A DNA stretch of 64,000 nucleotides from Anaerolineae bacterium (GTDB lineage: Bacteria; Chloroflexota; Anaerolineae; Promineifilales; Promineifilaceae): positions 62,001-126,000 of the forward strand of contig JAUIAP010000011.1 of the NCBI GenBank assembly GCA_030425205.1. The letters run 5' to 3'. A program made the position numbers and the translations under genes. Under the pieces are notes generated by a model. That model searched no databases and was not told the origin of the DNA. It saw only the letters and a list, made by a program, of their open reading frames with translations. Position 1 is the stretch's first letter, and every line of letters starts with the position of its first letter. This document shows, piece by piece, positions 26,217-34,542 of this stretch.

Positions 26217-26259
26217 AGAGGGTATCACAGATGCAACTGTATTTGTGATACTCCTTTTA
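26217..26259 (+). terminator. Terminator hairpin after the repeat-protein gene
   Basis: GGTATCACA (26221-26229) pairs with TGTGATAC (26244-26251) over about 8 bp plus a G-T pair. The loop is 14 bases and TTTT follows at 26255-26258. Confidence 0.65.
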
Positions 26260-26371
26260 TACAGCGTAAAGTAAATTCTATGGCGTTGTCATTCCACCTT
26301 CGCGGGTATCCAGTCAGAAAAGAATGGATACCTGCCTTCGCAGGTATGACAGGACTTACTTTACGCTGTAT
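26259..26371. mobile_element. 113-bp MITE-like element with 16-bp terminal inverted repeats
   Basis: ATACAGCGTAAAGTAA (26259-26274) and its exact complement (26356-26371) bound a 113-bp segment with no coding capacity. Inside are two inverted arms of the common bacterial GTCATTCC...GGTATCCA type (about 26286-26313 and 26322-26350). A related single arm lies at 43157-43186. The element fits a non-autonomous mobile unit or a paired REP/BIME-like element. No target duplication is clear. Confidence 0.7.
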
Positions 26372-26518
26372 TTAATTAACAACAAACGGTTGAGTGGAGC
26401 GAGCCGTCACCGTCTGTTCTTAGTCAAATTGATGTCGGAATTTGCGCAACAACCACGTTCACCGCACAACGAAACAACTTATTCCCAACGAAACGGGAAC
26501 TCAAAAAGGAGCATGATC

Positions 26519-27130
26519 ATGTTTAAGAAATTAGCGATGTTACTCACTTGTGTTTTGACGTTTACAGTGTGGCAGACGGCACAGGCCGTCCCAGCCAGTT
26601 TTCAGTGGGGCAGTTTTAGTGCCAGCGGGAGTACGACGTTTGGTGCGTATGACACAAACGCGACGACCGTTTTGGCGTCGGGCGATTTGGTGCAGCTATT
26701 GTGGGTGGGCGCAAATGGGGTGATCGATGCGCCGGGTGGCAATGGGGGTGCTGGTGGAGATGATGTGCTGCTTGGGAGTACATCTGTGCAAAATAGCGGG
26801 ACATTGCCGCCGCCATTACGCGATAAAGGGTATGTGCCGCTGGCGACGATGACGTTTGATTCGGCCGATTCTTACGCCAACGGAACTGTCTACCTACGTG
26901 CATGGAATGCGGCAACGGCTAATGGTGCAACCGCCTATGGTGATTCCGCAACGGGAACCTTGAGCGATGGTGGCGTCTTAAACGCAGCGCGTTGGTATGT
27001 CTCCTCCGCGCCGACAGCGGTTGGAATGATTTCGGCCGAAACCAATCCACTGCCGACTTCCCTACTGCTGATGCTCTCACTTCTGCTATTAACTGGCATC
27101 ACTCGCCGCGCATGGTTACTGGCTAAATAG
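26519..27130 (+). CDS. Secreted protein with PEP-CTERM-like C-terminal sorting signal
   Basis: AAGGAG at 26506-26511 supports the ATG at 26519 (MFKKLAML), giving 203 residues. A signal peptide ends near TAQAVPA. The body is low in charge and rich in Gly, Ala, Ser and Thr (PASFQWGSFSASGSTTFGAYD), as in many PEP-CTERM proteins. The C-terminus has the matching architecture: a short Pro motif (NPLPTS), a hydrophobic helix (LLLMLSLLLLTGI) and a basic tail (TRRAWLLAK). In the exosortase/PEP-CTERM system this signal is cut and the protein sorted to the surface. No exosortase gene lies in the window. Upstream translation signals resemble those of the gene at 22810 (AAGGAG, then ATGATCATG). Confidence 0.7.
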   Translation: MFKKLAMLLTCVLTFTVWQTAQAVPASFQWGSFSASGSTTFGAYDTNATTVLASGDLVQLLWVGANGVIDAPGGNGGAGGDDVLLGSTSVQNSGTLPPPLRDKGYVPLATMTFDSADSYANGTVYLRAWNAATANGATAYGDSATGTLSDGGVLNAARWYVSSAPTAVGMISAETNPLPTSLLLMLSLLLLTGITRRAWLLAK

Positions 27131-27214
27131 TGGCGCAGCGAGAAAAGGTTCCAGAGGGGTGTGATGGCGTAGCTATCGCACCCCTTTGAGGTTCTTTAGA
27201 TTTCGTGCGTATTG

Positions 27215-27270
27215 CGTATTGCGTGTTGCGTATCCAAGAGGTCAATACGCAATACGCAACACGCAATACG
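27215..27270. repeat. Inverted repeat built from CGTATTGCG units
   Basis: CGTATTGCGTGTTGCGTAT (27215-27233) and its exact complement (27252-27270) form 19-bp arms around an 18-base loop. Each arm consists of short iterated units (GCGTATT, GCGTGTT). It lies between the convergent PEP-CTERM-like and LacI-type genes and could end both transcripts. Confidence 0.75.
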
Positions 27271-27305
27271 TCTGCCCCCTAATCTCTCGCGGCTTCCCCA
27301 CTAGA

Positions 27306-28376
27306 CTATTTATGCCCATGCGAGCCATTTGCACGTTGTGCTGTCGACCCACGCACAATGAGGCGCGGTGTTACGACGATATGTTCTTGCGGCTTGGTGT
27401 AGGTTTCTTGAATTCGGCCGATCAGCCGCTCCGTCGCCTGCTGTGCAATCTCAGCAATTGGCTGCCGAATTGTCGTCAATGGCGGCTGCACCACCTCTGT
27501 CAGCATGATGTCATCCATTCCCACAATTGACACATCGTCAGGAATAACAAGCCCCAAATCACGCGCCCCCGCATACGCGCCAAACGCGTACATATCGTTG
27601 ATCGCAAAGACGGCGGTCGGCGGGTCGGCTTTGCTGAACAGCTCATGTGCGCCTTGTCGCCCCCGTTCAATTGCATCCGCATCACCAAAGCTGCCGTTGG
27701 TCATCCCGTGCCAAATCAAGTCATCATCAGGTTCGATTCCATTCTCGCGCAGCGCAGACAAATAGCCGTTCAGACGATCTATGCGACTGACGGTGCGAAT
27801 GCGACCAGACAGAAAGGCGATGCGCCGATGTCCCAGCGAGAGCAAATGCTTGACTGCCAACCGTGTTGCGAAAGCATTGTCAACGCCAATGCTGTCGATA
27901 ATCATGGTGTCTTGCTCTTGGGTTAGGCGGTCAAAGGCGACGAGATGAAGACCGCGCTCGATCAAATCGTCGAGATGGGAAAATTGCATCAGCGACGAGC
28001 CAAAGATGATACCGCGCACGCCGTATCCCCAAAGCTCCTCCGCGTAATCGCGCTCTCGCGCTGAGTCGCGCTCACTGTTACATAACAACACCTGATAGTC
28101 GTGGGCGAGGGCCGTCTTCTCGACATGACGCGCAAACATGCCGTAAAATGGGTTGGCAACGGAGGGAACGATCAGCCCAATGATGCGTGCGTGTCCCGTT
28201 TTAAGCTGCTGGGCTGCCTTATTCGGTCTGTAACCCAGTGCTTTGATCGCGTTTTCGATGCGTGTCTTGGTTTGTGGCCGCATGCGCTTCGACCGACCAT
28301 TGAGCAAATTCGAGACGGTACTTGGCGATACGGACGCAGCCCGTGCGACATCTGTGATTGTAACTTTTTCACCCAT
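27306..28376 (-). CDS. LacI-family transcriptional repressor of the uronate locus
   Basis: This 356-residue protein has the N-terminal LacI helix-turn-helix (TITDVARAASVSPSTVSNLLNG) and hinge helix (GYRPNKAAQQLKTG). A periplasmic-binding-protein-like sensor domain follows (IGLIVPSVANPFYGMF ... GHRRIAFLSGR ... AVFAINDMYAFGAYAGARDLGL ... VSIVGMDDI ... PPLTTIRQP). It is divergent from the polysaccharide operon, with the 20-bp operator at 28570-28589 between them. A half-matching site lies near its own start (28416-28435), suggesting autoregulation. The inducer is probably an unsaturated oligouronide or a 2-keto-3-deoxy acid (inference from the neighbours). Confidence 0.93.
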   Translation of the reverse strand: MGEKVTITDVARAASVSPSTVSNLLNGRSKRMRPQTKTRIENAIKALGYRPNKAAQQLKTGHARIIGLIVPSVANPFYGMFARHVEKTALAHDYQVLLCNSERDSARERDYAEELWGYGVRGIIFGSSLMQFSHLDDLIERGLHLVAFDRLTQEQDTMIIDSIGVDNAFATRLAVKHLLSLGHRRIAFLSGRIRTVSRIDRLNGYLSALRENGIEPDDDLIWHGMTNGSFGDADAIERGRQGAHELFSKADPPTAVFAINDMYAFGAYAGARDLGLVIPDDVSIVGMDDIMLTEVVQPPLTTIRQPIAEIAQQATERLIGRIQETYTKPQEHIVVTPRLIVRGSTAQRANGSHGHK

Positions 28377-28415
28377 GACGAAGATTCCCTACCTTGACAT
28401 TGCAGTTTCTGTCCA

Positions 28416-28435
28416 TTTTAGTGTAACGTTTTATG
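28416..28435. promoter_or_regulatory. Second, weaker LacI-type operator
   Basis: GTGTAACGTT (28421-28430) is identical to the left core of the operator at 28570-28589, but the right half is poorly conserved. It lies about 45 bp upstream of the repressor start, suited to autoregulation or to looping with the main operator. Confidence 0.45.
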
Positions 28436-28542
28436 AGACTATTGGCAAGCTATTAGTGCGGCTTGTTCGCTCATTCCCCTCTTTTTCTCCTGTAATATAA
28501 CAAAAGCAGACTATTCCCTTCGATCCATTTTGCTAAATTCAG

Positions 28543-28589
28543 TTGACAAGAAAAAAGATTTGGTATAAATTGGTGTAACGTTGCACCAA
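28543..28589 (+). promoter_or_regulatory. Operon promoter with 20-bp LacI-type operator
   Basis: TTGACA (28543-28548) is followed by a TATAAAT -10 region (28564-28570). Immediately downstream, TTGGTGTAACGTTGCACCAA (28570-28589) is a 20-bp palindrome with a single mismatched pair and the central ACGT typical of LacI-family sites. It overlaps the end of the -10 and the expected start point, so bound repressor would block initiation. Confidence 0.75.
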
Positions 28590-28683
28590 ATTTTAACTAT
28601 TTGTTTGCACAACTGAAATTGCGAACTTTATCGGCCGAAAATTTCCGGCCTTACGCTTAAAATTAATCGAAGGAGAAACTCCG

Positions 28684-29427
28684 ATGCAGATCGATTTGAC
28701 AGGAAAAACAGCCGTCGTTACGGGCGGCAATATTGGGATAGGCAAGGCATTTTCAATGGCACTCGCGCGCTGCGGGGCACACGTCGTCGCCACTTATTTT
28801 ACAAGTGAATTTGAACCATTTGCCGAGGATGGGCAGCAAATCGACGGCATCTATCTGGATGCGACCGATAGCGCTCAGGTCAATGCGGCAATGCAGGATG
28901 CGGCCGAAAAACTAGGCGGCAAAATCGACATTCTCATCAATAATGCAGGTGGCTTGCTGGGGCGCGTTCTAACCTCAGAGATGAGCGACGAGCATTTCCA
29001 CAACGTGATGGATGTCAACTTTAGCAGCACATTCTACTGCACCCGCGACGTATTGGCATACATGCCAGATGGCGGACGGATCGTCAACTTGGCCTCGCTC
29101 GCAGCCCATGATGGCGGTGGCAACGGCTCTGTGATTTATGCAGCCTCAAAAGCGGCCGCAATTGGCTTCACACGCGGCATGGCAAAAGAATTAGGGAAAC
29201 GCCGCATCACGGTAAACGCCCTCGCGCCCGGCTTTATCGCCAACACGACCTTCCACAACACCTTCACGCCAGACGCTGTCCAGACAGCTATCGTAGGCAA
29301 GACCCCCATCGGCCGCGCAGGAACCCCCGACGACGTGGCGAATGCTGCACTCTATCTCGTTTCTGAGATGGGTAGTTTCATCACGGGTGAAGTGATGGAG
29401 ATTAACGGCGGCTTGTACTTCGTTTAA
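28684..29427 (+). CDS. SDR-family oxidoreductase, candidate uronate-derivative reductase (KduD-like)
   Basis: This 247-residue classical short-chain dehydrogenase has the cofactor motif TGGNIGIG, NNAG (ILINNAGG), the catalytic Tyr-x3-Lys (YAASK) and the closing strand ITGEVMEINGG. GAAGGAG precedes the start. As first gene of the operon it probably acts on the 4-deoxy-5-keto-uronate released by the GH88 enzyme or on a related keto acid, giving 2-keto-3-deoxygluconate, like KduD or the alginate-pathway DEH reductase. The exact substrate is not readable from the sequence. Confidence 0.85.
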   Translation: MQIDLTGKTAVVTGGNIGIGKAFSMALARCGAHVVATYFTSEFEPFAEDGQQIDGIYLDATDSAQVNAAMQDAAEKLGGKIDILINNAGGLLGRVLTSEMSDEHFHNVMDVNFSSTFYCTRDVLAYMPDGGRIVNLASLAAHDGGGNGSVIYAASKAAAIGFTRGMAKELGKRRITVNALAPGFIANTTFHNTFTPDAVQTAIVGKTPIGRAGTPDDVANAALYLVSEMGSFITGEVMEINGGLYFV

Positions 29428-29490
29428 AGTGGTCAGAGCGCGTTCATCTTAACGCATTTGGCGAGTATCCTGCTCGCGCTCCCAGCAACA

Positions 29491-31347
29491 ATGCAGTTAT
29501 TCACACAAGCCACAATCAATAAGCTCACGCAAAAGGTTGCACCAAACGGCTCAGCGCACGCTGACTGGCAACGGTTGTTAGCGCGTGTCGATATATGGTG
29601 TGCGCAATCACCAGAGCTCCCCACCCAATCGGGTGGCTGGATTCATAACTATATCTGCCCGACCCACTGGCTACCGCTGATCTACGACGGTGATGCACCG
29701 AGCGTGCATCGCTGCCCTGCGGGTGACGATTGCACGGGCGCGATATACGATGAGGCTTGGCGAGCATGGCGACATCGCCAATTTGCCGACATGAGCCGCG
29801 ACATTGCATTGGCGTATGCGGTGACGGGTGAAGCGCGTTATTTAGCAGAAGTTGAGCGCATTTTGCTGCAATATGCGGCGTTTTATGCCAACTTTGTTGG
29901 GGCAGATTCGGCCGAAGTTTGGATGATCACAGCTCGTGTGTTCAATCAAGCCTTGACCGAGTCACTCTGGGCAATTCCGCTCATTCATGCATTTGATCTG
30001 GTTTCGACAGATCTGCCATTGGATGCGCGTCAGCAAATCGAACAAGATTTTCTGCGACCACTGGCCGACACGATCTCACAGGCACAGGATGCGTTGATCA
30101 AACAAGATCACGTTGACAGCAACTACATGGGGTGGTTTAACGCCGTATTGGGCTGCTTGGGTTATGTGCTGAATGATGTGGATTTGGTTGCACGGGCGAT
30201 TGACGGGTCTGGCGGGTTTATCAAACACCTCACGATTGGGGTGTTGGCAGACGGAATGCAGTACGAAGTCACACCGTATTATCACAACTTTGTTGTGTTG
30301 GCCTATCAAATTTTGGCCGAGGCCGCTCACGCCAACGGGCGCGATTTATACGGCGTGCGTGGTGAAAATGGGCAGTCGATTCAAAGCATGTGGCGTGCGT
30401 TGACACAGTTAACGCTACCCGATGGCACGCTTGCTGACTTGGGGGATGGCTCCTACTGGATCAACAGTGTTTATGACCGTGAGTTGAGCGAAGTCTATGA
30501 AATCGCCCAAGCACATGATAATGATCCTGCTGTGGCTGCCACATTGCAAAATGCTTATGCACGCAAGGGAAGCGGTCGTGACAATTGGGCAGCATTGCTT
30601 TTTGGAAAAGAGGCACTTGCACCAAGCACGCCTCAGGAAGAGGGGTCAGCGATGCGCGTTTTACCAGACGCAGGTGTCGCCGTTCTCCAATCGTCCCCCC
30701 AACTGGCGGCGGTCGTCCCATTTGGTGCCTATCGCGGCAGCCATTCACACGGCGATCCATTAAGCCTACAGGTATGGCCGTTTTCCAATGATGCTGGCTG
30801 TGTCCTCTACGGCTTGCCGGCCCGCATGGAATGGTATCGAGATGCCTACGCGCACAATGGGCTGGTGATCGATGGCGAGTCGCCACAATTGTGGGCGAAC
30901 GCACAGTCCCATATTGCGGAGCGACAGATTCAACTGTGCGCAGCCGATCTGTTTGCAGGGAAGGTCAGCCGCACGATTGAAACAACCCCGACACAAATTA
31001 TTGATCTTGTGACCGTTTCGGCCGAAACGCCACACCAATACGATTGGGTTTTCCACGTTGACGGACAGCTCGTTCTTGAAAATCTGAAGACACAACCACA
31101 TGCTGAAATGGCGGCAGCGCAACACATCAAGTTGACGGAGCGGGTCGCGGGGGTGGAATCGGCCGATTTCACCATCACCCACAACGACCAAACGTACACC
31201 TTGCAACTACGCGCCGACACACCATTTGATCTACTGCTTGGCAATGCGCCCGGCACATCGTGGAATCCAACTGAACGGCGTCGGGTGATTATCGGCCGAA
31301 CCACTGGCATGACCCAACGCTATCGCACCACCATCTCCCATGTCTAA
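29491..31347 (+). CDS. Heparinase II/III-family polysaccharide lyase (PL15/17-like)
   Basis: I chose the ATG at 29491 over an in-frame TTG at 29458, giving 618 residues. The N-terminal two-thirds is an (alpha/alpha)-toroid, with SNYMGWFNA near 209 (the Asn-x-Tyr/His region of alginate/heparinase lyases) and EVTPYYHNF near 257, where the catalytic Tyr is expected. The C-terminal beta-sandwich begins at about 385 with the heparinase II/III motif RGSHSHGDPLSLQVW. There is no signal peptide, so it probably cleaves imported oligosaccharides in the cytoplasm. It overlaps the second lyase gene by 8 bp. Family membership is solid; alginate, ulvan or glycosaminoglycan as substrate cannot be decided. 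Confidence 0.78.
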   Translation: MQLFTQATINKLTQKVAPNGSAHADWQRLLARVDIWCAQSPELPTQSGGWIHNYICPTHWLPLIYDGDAPSVHRCPAGDDCTGAIYDEAWRAWRHRQFADMSRDIALAYAVTGEARYLAEVERILLQYAAFYANFVGADSAEVWMITARVFNQALTESLWAIPLIHAFDLVSTDLPLDARQQIEQDFLRPLADTISQAQDALIKQDHVDSNYMGWFNAVLGCLGYVLNDVDLVARAIDGSGGFIKHLTIGVLADGMQYEVTPYYHNFVVLAYQILAEAAHANGRDLYGVRGENGQSIQSMWRALTQLTLPDGTLADLGDGSYWINSVYDRELSEVYEIAQAHDNDPAVAATLQNAYARKGSGRDNWAALLFGKEALAPSTPQEEGSAMRVLPDAGVAVLQSSPQLAAVVPFGAYRGSHSHGDPLSLQVWPFSNDAGCVLYGLPARMEWYRDAYAHNGLVIDGESPQLWANAQSHIAERQIQLCAADLFAGKVSRTIETTPTQIIDLVTVSAETPHQYDWVFHVDGQLVLENLKTQPHAEMAAAQHIKLTERVAGVESADFTITHNDQTYTLQLRADTPFDLLLGNAPGTSWNPTERRRVIIGRTTGMTQRYRTTISHV

Positions 31348-33556
31348 GATGCTCTTCCTCAAAGCCAAAACGCTCGAACAATGGCGTGAAGTCGCGGCGA
31401 CAACCCATGCGGCGCAATACGATCGACTGCTCACGCAGGCCGCTTCGTATGCAGATCGTCTGCCGCCAGCAGAGCATCCCAGTGACTCGATCACCTACAT
31501 GGGCATGGCTGCTGCCAATCTCGCACTCGCGAACTTGCTCAGCGATGACCCCGCCTATCTAGAAACGTTGCGCGACTGGCTCAAGGTGGGCATCGGCTAC
31601 GACCACTGGGGCAAGGCGCGGATGCCCGACCACGATCTCGATGCAGCGTGGTTGCTGTTTGGTTTTTCACTGGCGTATAGCTGGGTAGGGGATCGCTTGC
31701 CAGAGGACGAACGAGACGCACTCGTCGCCAAACTACGCTTGCAAGGGGAACGCCTTTACAACTTCTCAATAGAACACAACGGCTGCAACTGGACAAAACA
31801 TTTCTGGCAAAATCACAACTGGATTTGCAACGGCGGCTTTTTGACCGCTGGCTATGCCCTTGCCGCTGACGACTTCGATACGTCCGCATGGATTGAAGAC
31901 GCGCTTCTCAACTTTAAGCGCGTTGTTAGCTTCTTCCCCGAAGATGGCTCCGACTATGAAGGCGTCATTTACTGGCGCTATGGTTTCCAATTTTTGCTGT
32001 TCCCGCTGCACTTGCTGGCGCAAGAGTCGGGCGTGGATTTGCATGACAATGATTTCATGCGCTACTCCTTTGACTATCGACTCGCTGTCGCTGGGCCTAA
32101 CCTGATCGACACCGCCAACTTCGGTGACTGCCACGACCGTCGCAGCGCACATTCGCGCATGATGCTCTATCGTCTCGCCAGTCTCTATCGCAACGGTCAC
32201 GCGCAGTGGTTGGCACAACATTTTGACGAGATTGGTGAATGGGAGCGGGAGGGTCGCGAGGGGTTGGTGAAGCCCGGACTGCTGCCCGAAGCGTGGGTTG
32301 ACTTTGTTTGGTATGACCCGACCGTCGCGCTTGAACCGCTTGATGAGTTGCCCACGACACAGGTGTTTCCAGATATGGGATTGCTGACAACGCGCACCAG
32401 TTGGCAACCGGACGCGACCTATTTGGCGTTCAAATGTGGCACGCCCAATGGGGCACGTGGCTGGCAACTTGGTCAGGCGATCGACCGCCAAACAGGCTGG
32501 TCAACCATCGGCGCGAGTCACGGTCATCCCGACGAAAACAGTTTTATCCTCATGCGCGGCGGCGACTATTTAACGGTCGATCCCGGCTATAGCAGCGACA
32601 AGCGGACGCTCCATCATAGTACCGTTTTGATCGATGGACAGGGGCAGTACGACGACGGCGGCTACGACGTGTTTAAGGGACTTGACCCAAACTGGGGCGG
32701 TCGTTTACAAAATTGGTTTGTTGCGCCTGATATGACGTATGCGTGTGGTGAGGCGGCGGGCGCGTATCACCCCGATTTGCAGTTGTCGCAATATCGGCGG
32801 CAAATAGTGCGAATAGGTGGGGATTTGGTGATCGTTTGTGATGATTTGGCTTCATTGCAGCCCCACCGTTACGAATGGCTCCTGCAAACGGATGCCCCCG
32901 CAGAAATTGCCTCTGACAATCGCTTTATCTTTAAGACCGACAAGACGCGCATGACCGTCACTGCGCTCACACCGACGATTCACGAACAACGTGAAACGGT
33001 CACGAGCGCGAATCCAACTTCTGCAAAACCAGACTGGATTATCACGCGCACACAGCAAACGCTGGTGCTGTTGCCGCCAGAACCATGCACCCATGCACGC
33101 ATCGTCGTCGCGCTCGACTTAGCCGACACAGATGCGCCCGCAGCAAATGTGAGCGAACTCGACTGCGTGGGCGGAACGGCGTTGCAGGTTGATAAAACAG
33201 TCGTCGCATTTGCGCAAGGACAAGCGCGGTTGGTGGTGGACGGAGTATTTTCGGCCGATGCTAGCTGGTTTGTCACAAACGACGCGAACTTTTCAGCAGG
33301 CGACGTAATGAATATCTGGCGCGACGACCAGCTTACATTTATCGCATCAAACCCCGTCGATGTGACGGTTAGCACAGAGAACCAAACCGCCATCATCCTC
33401 GCCAAACGTCAAACATGGGTCTCGCTGGCAATCACGCCCGCGACCCTACACGGCAACGGTCAGCCGTTACCATTTCAGACGAACGAAATGCTCAATCTCG
33501 TTCGTATCGCTATCGCACCCGGTGAAACGCACCTTAGTTGGGAGAATGCAATATGA
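31340..33556 (+). CDS. Heparinase II-like polysaccharide lyase
   Basis: This 738-residue protein has an (alpha/alpha)-toroid with KHFWQNHNWICNGG (about 153-167) and EGVIYWRYGF (about 206-215), the His and Tyr regions of heparinase II. The beta-sandwich that follows has GASHGHPDENSFILM (about 391-405), where a metal-binding or structural His cluster sits in the family. It lacks a signal peptide. It starts inside the end of the first lyase gene, and its TGA overlaps the ATG of the first permease, so lyases and transporter are translationally linked. Beta-elimination yields an unsaturated uronate at the new non-reducing end, which the GH88 enzyme downstream can remove. Confidence 0.83.
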   Translation: MSKMLFLKAKTLEQWREVAATTHAAQYDRLLTQAASYADRLPPAEHPSDSITYMGMAAANLALANLLSDDPAYLETLRDWLKVGIGYDHWGKARMPDHDLDAAWLLFGFSLAYSWVGDRLPEDERDALVAKLRLQGERLYNFSIEHNGCNWTKHFWQNHNWICNGGFLTAGYALAADDFDTSAWIEDALLNFKRVVSFFPEDGSDYEGVIYWRYGFQFLLFPLHLLAQESGVDLHDNDFMRYSFDYRLAVAGPNLIDTANFGDCHDRRSAHSRMMLYRLASLYRNGHAQWLAQHFDEIGEWEREGREGLVKPGLLPEAWVDFVWYDPTVALEPLDELPTTQVFPDMGLLTTRTSWQPDATYLAFKCGTPNGARGWQLGQAIDRQTGWSTIGASHGHPDENSFILMRGGDYLTVDPGYSSDKRTLHHSTVLIDGQGQYDDGGYDVFKGLDPNWGGRLQNWFVAPDMTYACGEAAGAYHPDLQLSQYRRQIVRIGGDLVIVCDDLASLQPHRYEWLLQTDAPAEIASDNRFIFKTDKTRMTVTALTPTIHEQRETVTSANPTSAKPDWIITRTQQTLVLLPPEPCTHARIVVALDLADTDAPAANVSELDCVGGTALQVDKTVVAFAQGQARLVVDGVFSADASWFVTNDANFSAGDVMNIWRDDQLTFIASNPVDVTVSTENQTAIILAKRQTWVSLAITPATLHGNGQPLPFQTNEMLNLVRIAIAPGETHLSWENAI

Positions 33557-34527
33557 CACAACATATCAGCCCACAAGAAGAAGCGGAACAAAATCTGTTC
33601 CTGCACTATGTCAAGACAATCGTGACCGATTACAGATTGTACTTGCTGCTCGTACCGCTGTTACTCTGGTACGCGATCTGGTTCTATAAGCCGCTGGCTG
33701 GCTTGTTGATCTCATTCAAGAATTATCAGCCGAATTTGGGCGCGGTCGGCAGCGATTTTGTCGGCTTTGCCAACTTTAATTCGCTCATCAACGGGGCGTT
33801 TGCCCCCCAATTTTGGCGGGCGTTTCGCAACACCTTTGTAATCAGTCTCTATGGCCTGATCTTTGGTTTTCCGATTCCGATCATCCTCGCCATCTTCTTT
33901 AGTGAGATCGTCAACAATTTATGGCGCAACGTGACGCAAACCCTTTCCTATCTACCGCACTTTTTATCGGAAGTGACGATTACAGGGTTGGTGCTGACGA
34001 TGCTGCGCAACGGGGAAGCGTCGCAGGGGGTCATTTCAAAGTTCCTGATCAACATTGGATTCATTGAAGGGACGACGCGCATCATCCAAAGCTCCGAATA
34101 CTTTCGACCGATGTTTATCATGACCGGCATCTGGAAGGAGGCGGGGTATAGCTCCATCGTCTTCTTTGCCGCCATCATGGGGATTTCGCCGATTTTGTAT
34201 GAGGCGATCAAGGTGGACGGCGGCAACAAGCTGCAAGAGTTGCGCTATGTGACGCTGCCGGGCATGGCGCCGACGCTGATCATCATGGTCGTGCTGAGAA
34301 TCGGCCGAATGCTCTCCGTCGGCTTTGAACGAGTCATCCTGCTCTACAACGCGAATACGTATGAAACGGCCGATGTGCTGAGTACGTTTGTGTTGCGGAT
34401 CGGGTTGGAAGGAGGGAATCAGGCGATGGGCGCGGCCGCAGGCATGTTTGACTCATTGATCGGATTCGGGTTGGTCGTTGGTGCCAACTTTATCAGCCGC
34501 CAAATCTCAGACTCGTCACTCTGGTAG
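33553..34527 (+). CDS. ABC sugar importer permease, LplB/YtcP-associated type
   Basis: The start at 33553 (MTQHISPQEE) overlaps the preceding stop in an ATGA. The 324 residues have six predicted membrane segments and the coupling EAA loop YEAIKVDGGNKLQELRYVTLPGM. The entry sequence (LYLLLVPLLLWYAIWFYKPLAGLLISFKNYQP) is typical of LplB-like permeases that take up oligosaccharides in Gram-positive bacteria and Chloroflexota. It pairs with the permease starting 15 bp downstream. A GGAAGGAG sequence after its stop serves that next gene. Confidence 0.9.
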   Translation: MTQHISPQEEAEQNLFLHYVKTIVTDYRLYLLLVPLLLWYAIWFYKPLAGLLISFKNYQPNLGAVGSDFVGFANFNSLINGAFAPQFWRAFRNTFVISLYGLIFGFPIPIILAIFFSEIVNNLWRNVTQTLSYLPHFLSEVTITGLVLTMLRNGEASQGVISKFLINIGFIEGTTRIIQSSEYFRPMFIMTGIWKEAGYSSIVFFAAIMGISPILYEAIKVDGGNKLQELRYVTLPGMAPTLIIMVVLRIGRMLSVGFERVILLYNANTYETADVLSTFVLRIGLEGGNQAMGAAAGMFDSLIGFGLVVGANFISRQISDSSLW

Positions 34528-34542
34528 GAAGGAGAAAAAACT

